Positions 57,322 through 64,000 of a stretch of DNA of 64,000 bases are shown in pieces. The DNA is from Tsuneonella rigui. GTDB taxonomy: Bacteria > Pseudomonadota > Alphaproteobacteria > Sphingomonadales > Sphingomonadaceae. The notes under the pieces were generated by a model. It saw only the letters and a list, made by a program, of their open reading frames with translations, had not been told where the DNA came from and made no database searches. The translations under genes were made by a program, and so were the position numbers. Numbering within the stretch: position 1 is the first letter of the stretch; each line of letters opens with the position of its first letter. Location: the NCBI RefSeq assembly GCF_003958625.1, contig NZ_RSEL01000018.1, forward strand, positions 1 through 64,000. Reading direction: 5' to 3'.

Positions 57322-57696
57322 TCAGTCCGGCACCACCCGCATCTGTGCGCTCAGCGGCGGCAGCTCACTACCGAACTGATCGCGCATCGCCGACTGATCC
57401 CCGTCGAAATCGTCCTTGCACTCGCGCAAGACCGACAGCAGCTCGTCCGCCGACAGCCGGTCGTAGAACTCGATCCCGATCCGGTTCGCATCCGCCCAGA
57501 CTGCCCGGCCAGCCGCCTCGACCGTCCTGGTGAGCTCGAGCAAAATCGTCGTCCCCGGAGGAATCGCTACCGCCCCCACCTCGATCGCGCAGCCGCCGGT
57601 CGACAGGTCGAGCACGGTCACTCTGATCGGAGTCGCCGGGATGCGCCCCACCACCGTGCGGTTGATCTTCGTCCGATAGCTCTTTCGCTGGTCCAT
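57322..57696 (-). CDS. Single PilZ-domain protein
   Basis: A 124-aa protein. QRKSYRTKINRTVVGRIP carries the arginine side of a PilZ motif, and VLDLSTGGCAIEVG the DxSxxG side. The rest is beta strands and a C-terminal helix (DRLSADELLSVLRECKDDF). A cyclic-di-GMP receptor role is likely from the motif; partner unknown. It lies alone downstream of the tRNA-Arg region. Confidence 0.82.
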   Translation of the reverse strand: MDQRKSYRTKINRTVVGRIPATPIRVTVLDLSTGGCAIEVGAVAIPPGTTILLELTRTVEAAGRAVWADANRIGIEFYDRLSADELLSVLRECKDDFDGDQSAMRDQFGSELPPLSAQMRVVPD

Positions 57697-57840
57697 GATC
57701 CCCGCACCCGCCCCTAGGCGCCTGTGATATAAGTTATTTTGCGTAGTGCGGATTGTAAGGAAACGTCAGCGCGCGCGGCGGCGAGGGGGCAGCGCGCATT
57801 AGCGATTTGGCAAGCGACTCCGGTTAACAGGGCGGTCACG

Positions 57841-58245
57841 ATGAACGCTCCGCCGACCGATTTCGCCGCCGCCTCGCGGCAAGAGGGTGCCGCGCTTCGC
57901 GGCCCCAGCGCGATGAGCGTGCAGTGGGCCGCGTTGCAAGATGCTGCCGCCGCGGTCGCTTCGCTGGCCGGGCTCGCAGCCGAGAAGCCGAGCGCGCAAG
58001 TGCGCAACTTCCCCGCGCTCATCAAGGATGTCGGCGGCTGGCGGCTGGAGCTGGCGACCAACGGCGTCGCCGATCTCACCGCGATGATGAAGCCCGGGGT
58101 CAAGGCGCTGCTGGCGGTCTCGGCGCGCGGGCAGGACCCGACCCCGGCCGCGCTCAGCCTGTGGCGGGAGTATCACCACGCGCGCGCCGCGCTGCTGGAG
58201 CTGGTGCCCGAGCAGGGGCACATGGGACCGCTACGGAAGGCGTGA
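57841..58245 (+). CDS. Uncharacterised Ala-rich protein
   Basis: A 134-aa protein, no signal peptide or TM. An Ala-rich N-terminal half (SVQWAALQDAAAAVASLAGL) is followed by NFPALIKDVGGWRLELATNGVADLTAMMKPG and a helical tail. I do not recognise it. The ATG at 57841 is preferred; 57913 is an alternative. The pattern of helices and the LxxxExGHMGPLRKA end give no function. Confidence 0.55.
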   Translation: MNAPPTDFAAASRQEGAALRGPSAMSVQWAALQDAAAAVASLAGLAAEKPSAQVRNFPALIKDVGGWRLELATNGVADLTAMMKPGVKALLAVSARGQDPTPAALSLWREYHHARAALLELVPEQGHMGPLRKA

Positions 58246-58280
58246 CGGCGGGTCTCTCACTCAACCGCTAAATCAGAATC

Positions 58281-58364
58281 CGTCATCCCAGCGAAAGCTG
58301 GGATCTCGTTGTACAATGCGTGGCGTCAACCGGGACGAGGTCCCAGCTTTCGCTGGGACGACGG
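58281..58364. repeat. Dispersed palindromic repeat (CCCAGCGAAAGCTGGG type)
   Basis: Two arms, CGTCATCCCAGCGAAAGCTG and GTCCCAGCTTTCGCTGGGAC, each self-complementary, around a ~40-base centre. A common intergenic repeat form in sphingomonads. It separates the Ala-rich protein gene from mmcB. Confidence 0.85.
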
Positions 58365-58418
58365 CCATGGGTTCGATGGCGTGTTGACCTAGTTCTCATT
58401 TCGTTCCACTCGGGACGG

Positions 58419-58910
58419 ATGCCCGATTCTGCGCTTGCCCTTGCTTCCGAACGACACGACGCCATCGCGGTGGCGCGGGGGATTTGCCGGTTGTTCGCGC
58501 GCAACGACATCTGGTGCCTGTCGGAAATGCCGTTGCGCAACGGGCGGCGGGCGGACCTGATGGGAGTCGATCCCAAGGGGCGGATCGTGATCGTCGAGAT
58601 CAAGGTCAGCCGGGCGGACCTGGTGGGCGATGGCAAGTGGCCCGACTACCTCGACTTCTGCGACCGGTTCTACTGGGGTGTGCCGCCGGGCATCGATTGC
58701 GCGATCCTCGACGGCCTCGACTTCAAGCCTGACTGCTGCGGGGTGATCGTCGCCGACGGCTACGATGCCGAGATCGTGCGCCCTGCACCCAGCCACCCGC
58801 TCGCCGCCGCGCGCCGCAAGGTCGAGATCGAGCGTCTCGCGCGCACTTCGCTGCGCCGCTCGATCGTCGCGGGCGATCCGCACTGCGCGCCGTGGGGCCA
58901 AGGGTTGTAA
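58419..58910 (+). CDS. MmcB-family DNA repair protein
   Basis: A 163-aa protein of the MmcB family, linked in Caulobacter to mitomycin C tolerance under the SOS response. It has IAVARGICRLFARND, then a restriction-endonuclease-like core: PLRNGRRADLMGVDPKG and IVIVEIKVSRADLVGDGKW (the D...ExK pattern), with YLDFCDRFYWGVPPGIDC after it. The ATG at 58419 gives the family N terminus. It lies 33 bases from the hydroxylase gene. Confidence 0.85.
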   Translation: MPDSALALASERHDAIAVARGICRLFARNDIWCLSEMPLRNGRRADLMGVDPKGRIVIVEIKVSRADLVGDGKWPDYLDFCDRFYWGVPPGIDCAILDGLDFKPDCCGVIVADGYDAEIVRPAPSHPLAAARRKVEIERLARTSLRRSIVAGDPHCAPWGQGL

Positions 58911-58943
58911 CTCCAGCGGCGTGCCGCGCATAAGCGTCGCACG

Positions 58944-59657
58944 ATGCTGACCGCCGTCATTCTATCCGCGCTGGCAATGACCCTGATCGTCGCGCTGCGC
59001 TATCTGGCGGCGAGCGGCGTGTTCGCCTGGGCGACCAGGCGCGTGCGGCCGGGCCACTACAACGGGCTCGACGCGCAGATCCGGCGCGAGATCGGCTGGT
59101 CGCTCGCCTCGGCGGCGATCTACGGCATCCCCGCGGGCGTGGTCGCGTGGGGCTGGCAAGCTCACGGGTGGACGCTCGTCTACACCGAGTGGGACGCCTA
59201 CCCGCTGTGGTACCTTCCCCTAGCGCCGCTGCTCTACCTGCTCGCGCACGACACCTGGTTTTACTGGACTCACCGGCTGATGCACCGGCCCACGGCGTTT
59301 CGCGTCGCACATGCCGTCCATCATGCCAGCCGCCCGCCGACCGCGTGGGCGGCGATGAGCTTCCATCCGATCGAGGCACTGACCGGCGCGGTCGTCATCC
59401 CCGCGCTGGTGTTCGCGATCCCGATCCACGCCGCGATGCTCGGCCTTGTCCTGTTGATTATGACCGTGATGGGGGTGACCAATCACATGGGATGGGAGAT
59501 GTTCCCCCGCGCGCTGGTTCATTCCCGCGCAGGAAACTGGCTGATAACCGCCAGCCACCATCAACGGCACCACGATCTCTACCGATGCAATTACGGCCTC
59601 TACTTCCGCTTCTGGGACAAGCTGTGCGGCACCGACCGCGGGCTCGCGGTGCCCTGA
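58944..59657 (+). CDS. Fatty acid hydroxylase/sterol desaturase superfamily membrane protein
   Basis: A 237-aa di-iron membrane enzyme with four or five TM helices. The histidine clusters are HDTWFYWTHRLMHRP (~110-124), HAVHHASRPPTAW (~130-142) and TASHHQRHHDLYRCNYG (~205-221), the standard HX3H/HX2HH set. Such enzymes hydroxylate or desaturate lipids, sterols or carotenoids; the substrate cannot be told. Its end overlaps the start region of the next gene. Confidence 0.87.
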   Translation: MLTAVILSALAMTLIVALRYLAASGVFAWATRRVRPGHYNGLDAQIRREIGWSLASAAIYGIPAGVVAWGWQAHGWTLVYTEWDAYPLWYLPLAPLLYLLAHDTWFYWTHRLMHRPTAFRVAHAVHHASRPPTAWAAMSFHPIEALTGAVVIPALVFAIPIHAAMLGLVLLIMTVMGVTNHMGWEMFPRALVHSRAGNWLITASHHQRHHDLYRCNYGLYFRFWDKLCGTDRGLAVP

Positions 59658-60073
59658 TCGTAGCGCTCGCCGGCGCGATGCTGGCGGGGGCGAGCGCGCC
59701 GGAAGGGACGGTCAACCTCACCGTCACCGGGCTGCGCTCGGCCAAGGGCCAGGTGCTCGTGTGCCTGACGCGCGAGGCCGATCACTTCCCCGATTGCAGC
59801 GGCAGCAAGACGGCGCGCAGCGCGATCGTGCCCGCGTCGCGCCCGCAAGCGACTTTCGCCGACCTGCCGCAGGGGCGCTATGCCATCTCGGTCCTGCATG
59901 ACGAGAACGCCAACGGCCGGGCCGACAAGACGCTCGGGCTGATCCCGCGCGAGGGGTTCGGCTTTTCACGCGATGCGCCTGTGCGGATGGGTCCGCCCAA
60001 GTTCGACCAGGCCGCATTCGCCATCGATGGCGGCGACGTCACGCAGTCGATCCGGATGCGCTACCTGATGTGA
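59585..60073 (+). CDS. DUF2141 secreted protein, second copy
   Basis: A DUF2141 beta-sandwich: TVNLTVTGLRSAKGQVLVCL, LPQGRYAISVLHDENANGRAD, GLIPREGFGFSRDAPVRMG and the terminal IRMRYLM, as in the copy at 50587. The hydrophobic signal core is ALIVALAGAMLAGASA. The ATG at 59585, 73 bases inside the hydroxylase gene, gives a long basic n-region; the next ATG (59678) would cut the signal core, so the start is uncertain. Confidence 0.78.
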   Translation: MQLRPLLPLLGQAVRHRPRARGALIVALAGAMLAGASAPEGTVNLTVTGLRSAKGQVLVCLTREADHFPDCSGSKTARSAIVPASRPQATFADLPQGRYAISVLHDENANGRADKTLGLIPREGFGFSRDAPVRMGPPKFDQAAFAIDGGDVTQSIRMRYLM

Positions 60074-60179
60074 CCCGACCGGCCGCGAGCGGAAAAGTCG
60101 CGGCGCAACTTAACGGGATGTTTACCACGCCGCGGCACAACCGCCCCGATCGCTTAGAGCATAGGGGCAGCGACGGGTA

Positions 60180-61880
60180 ATGGACACTCTGCGGGGACAA
60201 TTCGGCAGCATCAGCGTCGATTACGACGAGCCGCTCGATCTGACCGTCGAGGATGAGGCGGACCGCGAACTGCCGCCGAGCCCTGTCGGCCAGGACGAGC
60301 GCCGCATGCAGGTGCGCGCCTACAATCATTGGGCGAGCCTGTTGGCCGACCGCAACCTGCCCTCGATCGAGGATCTCGATCCCGACAGCCTGCCCGATTT
60401 CGGGCCCTACTCGGTCCTACTCGATTTCAGCCATGGGATCGAGGATCCGGCGGTGCGCTATCTCGGCGCCGCGCTCGCGGTGGAGTGCGATGCGCCGCAA
60501 GGCATCGCCCAGTTGTCCGACGTGCCGGCCCGCTCGCTGCTGAGCCGGATCACCGACCACTACATGCAGATCCTCGCCAACCAGGCGCCGATCGGGTTCG
60601 AGGCCGAGTTCGTCAATCAGCGCGGCGCGACGATCCTCTATCGCGGGATCCTGCTGCCGTATTCGAGCGACGACGACACGATCGATTTCATCTACGGCGT
60701 GATCAACTGGAAGGAGATGGCCGACCAGCTGACCAGCGACACGCTGCTGCTGGAGATCGACCAGGCGCTCGAAACCGCACCCGAACCGGAAATCCGCGCG
60801 CCCGATCCGGTGACCGACTGGGCCGACGGCCCGGGCGCCGTCGAAGAGATTCCTGAAATCGCCGTAGCTGTGGCCGACGCGAACGATCCTTTCCCCCTGC
60901 CCGCCTTCGGCGAGGACGACGAGGACGAGGACGACGATTCGGGGGACCTCTACGAAGCCATCGAAGCGGTCGACGAAGAGCCGGCGGGCAGCAACCGCTT
61001 CGGCTCGCTGCTGTCGCTCGGCGGCAGCAAGGTTGGCCGTGCGCCGCTCGAACTGGGCGACGCCGATGAATTCGGCGGTGACGAGTTCGGCGACGACGAC
61101 GAGGAATACGACTACGCCGACCAGGACGCCGCGCTTGCTGCCTGGCAATCGCCCGCGCGTGCCGCGGCGCCGGTCGAAGAGGCGGAGTTCGAGGTCGCTG
61201 ATGTCGACACGGTCGAGGAGGTCGCCTACCCCGTCGCGGTGGTGCCGACCCCGCTGGTGGTCGCCAACGAGAACTTCGGCGCCGACGAAGGCCTCTACGA
61301 TTGCCTCGCCGCCGCGCGCGAGCTGGCGCTCGCCGCCCGTTCGAGCGAGGACCGCACCCGCAGCGCGCTCTACGCCGCGGTCAGCCGCGCCTACGACTTC
61401 AGCCTCGCCGCGCAAGCCGAGCCGGAGGCGTTCGCCGAACTGATCGCCGACAGCGGCCTGACCGTGCAGGAACGCGCGCCGATGACCCCGGTGGTCAAGC
61501 TCGTGTTCGGCGCCGACTACGACAAGACCCGCCTCACCGAATACGCCGCCGTGCTCAACCACGCGCACCGGATGGGCGTGGAGCGCGGCACCCTCGCCGG
61601 CCTGCTCGCCGAAGCCGAAGGCGGCCTCAAGGGCGTCGTCCAGGCCGAGCGCGACTATCGCCGTGCCGATGGCGGCGAGGTGGTCGTCCGCGAAACCCCG
61701 CGCGAGGCGCTCGCCCGCAAGCTGCGCGCAATCGCTCCGCTGGGCTTCGAGGACATCGACACGGAGGGCGAGGAATTCGCGCTGGTGATGGTCCGCCGGG
61801 TCGAGGGCAAGGTGGTAGTGCTGGGCGAGATCGCCGACCTGCCGCTGGTCGAGAAGGCCGCCAAGAAGCTCGTCGCCTAA
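60180..61880 (+). CDS. Large protein with an N-terminal PAS_5-like domain
   Basis: A 566-aa cytosolic protein. Residues ~40-190 look like the PAS_5 family: LLADRNLPSIEDLDPDSLP, VRYLGAALAVECDAP and EFVNQRGATILYRGILLP with FIYGVINWKEMADQL. A strongly acidic linker (~240-320, runs of Asp/Glu) follows, then a helical C-terminal domain (~365-560). No kinase or cyclase domain is visible. I do not recognise the C-terminal part. PAS_5 domains are alphaproteobacterial sensors, so this may be a regulator of the linked envelope genes. Confidence 0.65.
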   Translation: MDTLRGQFGSISVDYDEPLDLTVEDEADRELPPSPVGQDERRMQVRAYNHWASLLADRNLPSIEDLDPDSLPDFGPYSVLLDFSHGIEDPAVRYLGAALAVECDAPQGIAQLSDVPARSLLSRITDHYMQILANQAPIGFEAEFVNQRGATILYRGILLPYSSDDDTIDFIYGVINWKEMADQLTSDTLLLEIDQALETAPEPEIRAPDPVTDWADGPGAVEEIPEIAVAVADANDPFPLPAFGEDDEDEDDDSGDLYEAIEAVDEEPAGSNRFGSLLSLGGSKVGRAPLELGDADEFGGDEFGDDDEEYDYADQDAALAAWQSPARAAAPVEEAEFEVADVDTVEEVAYPVAVVPTPLVVANENFGADEGLYDCLAAARELALAARSSEDRTRSALYAAVSRAYDFSLAAQAEPEAFAELIADSGLTVQERAPMTPVVKLVFGADYDKTRLTEYAAVLNHAHRMGVERGTLAGLLAEAEGGLKGVVQAERDYRRADGGEVVVRETPREALARKLRAIAPLGFEDIDTEGEEFALVMVRRVEGKVVVLGEIADLPLVEKAAKKLVA

Positions 61881-61936
61881 ATCCCGGATTTCAAAGCGCT
61901 GTCATTGCCGCCGCGCGCCCGCTAGCGCGGGCAGCG

Positions 61937-63043
61937 ATGGCCCTGTTCGACCGCGCTCCCGTCCGCCTGCAGCCGTTCTTCGGCTACCGCAGCCAGACTC
62001 GCCTCACGATCACCGCCCGCGCGCTACGCGCCGGACCGCCGCGCGACGACGTGTTCGCCCGCCGCGGCCGCCTGCAGGCGATGCGCACGATGCTCGCCCA
62101 ATTCGCCTCGCGCGAGGTTCCCGGGCTGGCCGTGCGGCTCGAGCTGCGGCGGCTCGACGGCACCATGATCGAGCATCACGGCGTCACCGATGGCGAGGGC
62201 TACGTCCGCTTCGACGTCGTGCTCGACCCCGTATGGCCGCTACCGAGCGATCCCGCGTGGGAGATCGCCTGCCTGCACTGGATCACGCCCGACGGCGCGC
62301 AGTGCGTCGAAGGCTTCGTGCTCGCACCGGGCAGCGCGACCAAGCTCGCCGTCGTCTCCGACATCGACGACACGATCGTCGAGACCGGGATCACCGGCGG
62401 CCCGCGCGCCATCGCGCGCAACTGGCGCCGCGTGCTGGCCGAATTGCCCGACGAGCGGATCGCGGTGCCGGGGGCGGACGTGTTCTACGGCGCGCTCGGC
62501 GGCGGCGCGGTGCTCGCCGGGCCGGGCGGTGCGGGGACCCGCTACGCCGCGACGCACCGGCCGTTCTTCTACGTCTCGTCGAGCCCGTGGAACCTGTTCT
62601 CCTATCTCGTCGCCTTCCAGCAAAGCCGCGGCCTGCCCCTCGGTCCGCTGCTGCTGCGCGACTGGGGATTGGACCGGGCAACCTTTGGCGGCGAAAGCCA
62701 CGGGGCGCACAAGCGCGCAGCGCTCGACGCGCTGCTCGCGTTCTACCCCGACATGCGCTTCGCGCTGATCGGCGACGACACGCAGGGCGACCTCCCCGCC
62801 TACGCCGACACCGTTCAGGCCAATCCGGGCCGGATCGCCGCGGTGTTCATCCGCACGGGCGCCGGTCCGCTGTCGCCCGAGGAAATTGCCGGGCGGTCGA
62901 TTATCGAGGCCGCGGGGGTGCCGCTGTGGTTGGGAGACGACTACGCGACCGGTGACGACTTCCTGCGCGCCAACGGCATCTCGACCGAGGGCGAGACCGC
63001 GCAGATCGTGCAGACGATTCAGGACAAGGGGACCGCGAGGTGA
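61937..63043 (+). CDS. App1-family phosphatidate phosphatase-like protein
   Basis: A 368-aa protein with the App1 (DUF2183) layout. A beta-rich N-terminal part (RLTITARALRAG, VRFDVVLDPVWPLP) is followed by the catalytic VVSDIDDTIVETG near residue 142 (DxDDT), RPFFYVSSSPWNLF and ALIGDDTQGDLPAY with the distal Asp pair. This fits the HAD-like phosphatase fold of yeast App1, which dephosphorylates phosphatidic acid. The ATG at 61937 gives the normal start. Overlaps the hydrolase gene by four bases. Confidence 0.83.
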   Translation: MALFDRAPVRLQPFFGYRSQTRLTITARALRAGPPRDDVFARRGRLQAMRTMLAQFASREVPGLAVRLELRRLDGTMIEHHGVTDGEGYVRFDVVLDPVWPLPSDPAWEIACLHWITPDGAQCVEGFVLAPGSATKLAVVSDIDDTIVETGITGGPRAIARNWRRVLAELPDERIAVPGADVFYGALGGGAVLAGPGGAGTRYAATHRPFFYVSSSPWNLFSYLVAFQQSRGLPLGPLLLRDWGLDRATFGGESHGAHKRAALDALLAFYPDMRFALIGDDTQGDLPAYADTVQANPGRIAAVFIRTGAGPLSPEEIAGRSIIEAAGVPLWLGDDYATGDDFLRANGISTEGETAQIVQTIQDKGTAR

Positions 63044-63987
63044 GGCGAGGCAAGAAGGGGCGCTGGCTGGTGGGAATCGCGATCGTGCTGCTGGTGCTGG
63101 CGGCGGCGGGCTACGGCACCTGGCGCTGGGCGGTCGCGCGGGGATCGGCGGCCACGCTCGACTGGATCGATGCGCGCTTCTCCCGCGCGACACCGGTGCG
63201 GCTGGCGGAGGAGGGCCGCTACGGCGCGAGCCATCACCAGAACGTCGAGCTGTGGGTGCCGCAAGGACAGCCGCCCGCGGGCGGCTGGCCGCTGGTGGTG
63301 TTCGTCTATGGCGGCGGCTGGCATGACGGCGCGACCGAGGAATACCGCTTCGTCGCGCGCACGCTGGGCGACCGTGGGTACGCCACCGCGCTGGTCGGCT
63401 ATCGCCTGGTGCCCGAGGGGCGCTTTCCGGCGATGCTGCGGGACACCGCGGCGGGCGTGCGCTGGACGCGCGACCATGCCGCCGGTGCTAGCATCGACGC
63501 CAAGCGGCTCGTCCTGACCGGCCACTCGGCGGGCGCCTACAATGTCCTCATGCTCACGCTCGATCCGCAGTGGCTGGAAGAGGCAGGCGTACCCGGAAGC
63601 GCAATCGCGGGCACGGTCAGCCTGGCCGGACCGGCGGACTTCTATCCCTTCACCAGCGCTTCGGCGAAGAACGCGATGGCGGGCGCGCCAGATCCCAAGG
63701 GGACGCAGCCGATCAGCTTCGCTCGCGCGGGCGCGCCGCCGATCCTGCTGCTGCATGGGACCGCCGATGACGTCGTGCGGGTTCGCAACTCGCGCAACCT
63801 GGCCACGGCGATCACGCGGGCCGGCGGGAGGGTGCAGGAGATCGAGTTCGACGGGATGGGCCACGCGGGCGTCGTGATGGGCCTGTCGCGCCCGTTCGCG
63901 CAGGGCGGCAAGGTGCTCGATCCGATGCTGGCGTTCATCCGCAGCTCGCTCGCGGCTTCAGTTCCGGTTCAGCGCGAAAACCGCTAA
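63040..63987 (+). CDS. Alpha/beta hydrolase of the esterase/lipase (HSL-like) type
   Basis: A 315-aa hydrolase with an N-terminal signal anchor (WLVGIAIVLLVLAAAGYG). The oxyanion motif is in VFVYGGGWHDGATEE, the nucleophile elbow in LTGHSAGAYNVLML near residue 170, the acid in HGTADDVVRVRNS and the His in FDGMGHAGVVMG. Likely a membrane-anchored lipase or carboxylesterase. Translational coupling to the App1-like phosphatase suggests that the two act on lipids together. It begins at GTG. Only 13 bases follow. Confidence 0.87.
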   Translation: MRRGKKGRWLVGIAIVLLVLAAAGYGTWRWAVARGSAATLDWIDARFSRATPVRLAEEGRYGASHHQNVELWVPQGQPPAGGWPLVVFVYGGGWHDGATEEYRFVARTLGDRGYATALVGYRLVPEGRFPAMLRDTAAGVRWTRDHAAGASIDAKRLVLTGHSAGAYNVLMLTLDPQWLEEAGVPGSAIAGTVSLAGPADFYPFTSASAKNAMAGAPDPKGTQPISFARAGAPPILLLHGTADDVVRVRNSRNLATAITRAGGRVQEIEFDGMGHAGVVMGLSRPFAQGGKVLDPMLAFIRSSLAASVPVQRENR

Positions 63988-64000
63988 CCCGCACCCCGAT

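Overview
The window is GC-rich, densely packed DNA from an alphaproteobacterium, most likely a member of the Sphingomonadales. This is inferred from gene content and order: a sucC-etfB-etfA run, DUF3035 lipoprotein after ileS-lspA, two DUF2141 genes, PilZ proteins, IHF-beta, MmcB, and a GT-C/GtrA/FAD-oxidoreductase cluster. Most genes are housekeeping and lie in overlapping operons (ATGA, GTGA or TGATG junctions).

Layout. 1-2049: a complete transposable element with perfect 21-bp terminal inverted repeats. It carries a DDE transposase, a tRNA-Gly-like gene and two small passenger ORFs, and its right end abuts a truncated small host gene. 2248-8096: gpmA, purE, purK, folA, M19 dipeptidase, ribF and a GDPD-like protein, an operon covering purine, folate and flavin metabolism. 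8209-13988: serine hydrolase, ileS, lspA and a lipoprotein. 14249-18345: CorC-like protein, OmpA lipoprotein, PHB-depolymerase-type esterase and a CysQ/IMPase-like enzyme. 18446-22369: sucC, etfBA and a TonB-domain protein. 22366-28827 (minus): GNAT, DUF445, and an RND pump with its adaptor. 28987-33570 (minus): a cell-surface glycan-type cluster (GT-C, GtrA, FAD oxidoreductase) and a double PilZ protein. 33721-34608: tRNA-Leu, ihfB and a GntR regulator. 34802-39777: peptide transporter, two amidohydrolases and an FKBP. 39827-44380: a frameshifted NnrU gene, an Imm11-like gene, dxs, a Fur/Zur regulator and msrA with a small membrane protein. 44464-50364: phytoene-dehydrogenase-like enzyme, purH, heparinase-like protein and rpe. 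50587-57002: DUF2141, a nucleotidyltransferase/lipid-kinase pair, M20 amidohydrolase, acyl-CoA ligase and a frameshifted histidine kinase. 57091-64000: tRNA-Arg, PilZ, MmcB, a fatty acid hydroxylase, DUF2141, a PAS_5 protein, an App1-like phosphatase and an alpha/beta hydrolase. No gene-free stretch exceeds 300 bases.

The most striking non-gene content is repeats. A roughly 103-nt module (three copies: 13999-14100 inverted, 14141-14243, 46036-46138) folds into four consecutive hairpins. Stem sequences differ between copies but stay paired, while loop sequences are conserved; all copies sit flush against stop codons in convergent intergenic gaps. Separate double-hairpin palindromes occur at least four times. 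One copy lies in frame inside ileS, one forms the C-terminal codons of ribF, and a different repeat is in frame just after the signal peptide of a serine hydrolase. This resembles the established Rickettsia palindromic elements that invade coding regions. No CRISPR array, prophage or secondary-metabolite cluster was seen.
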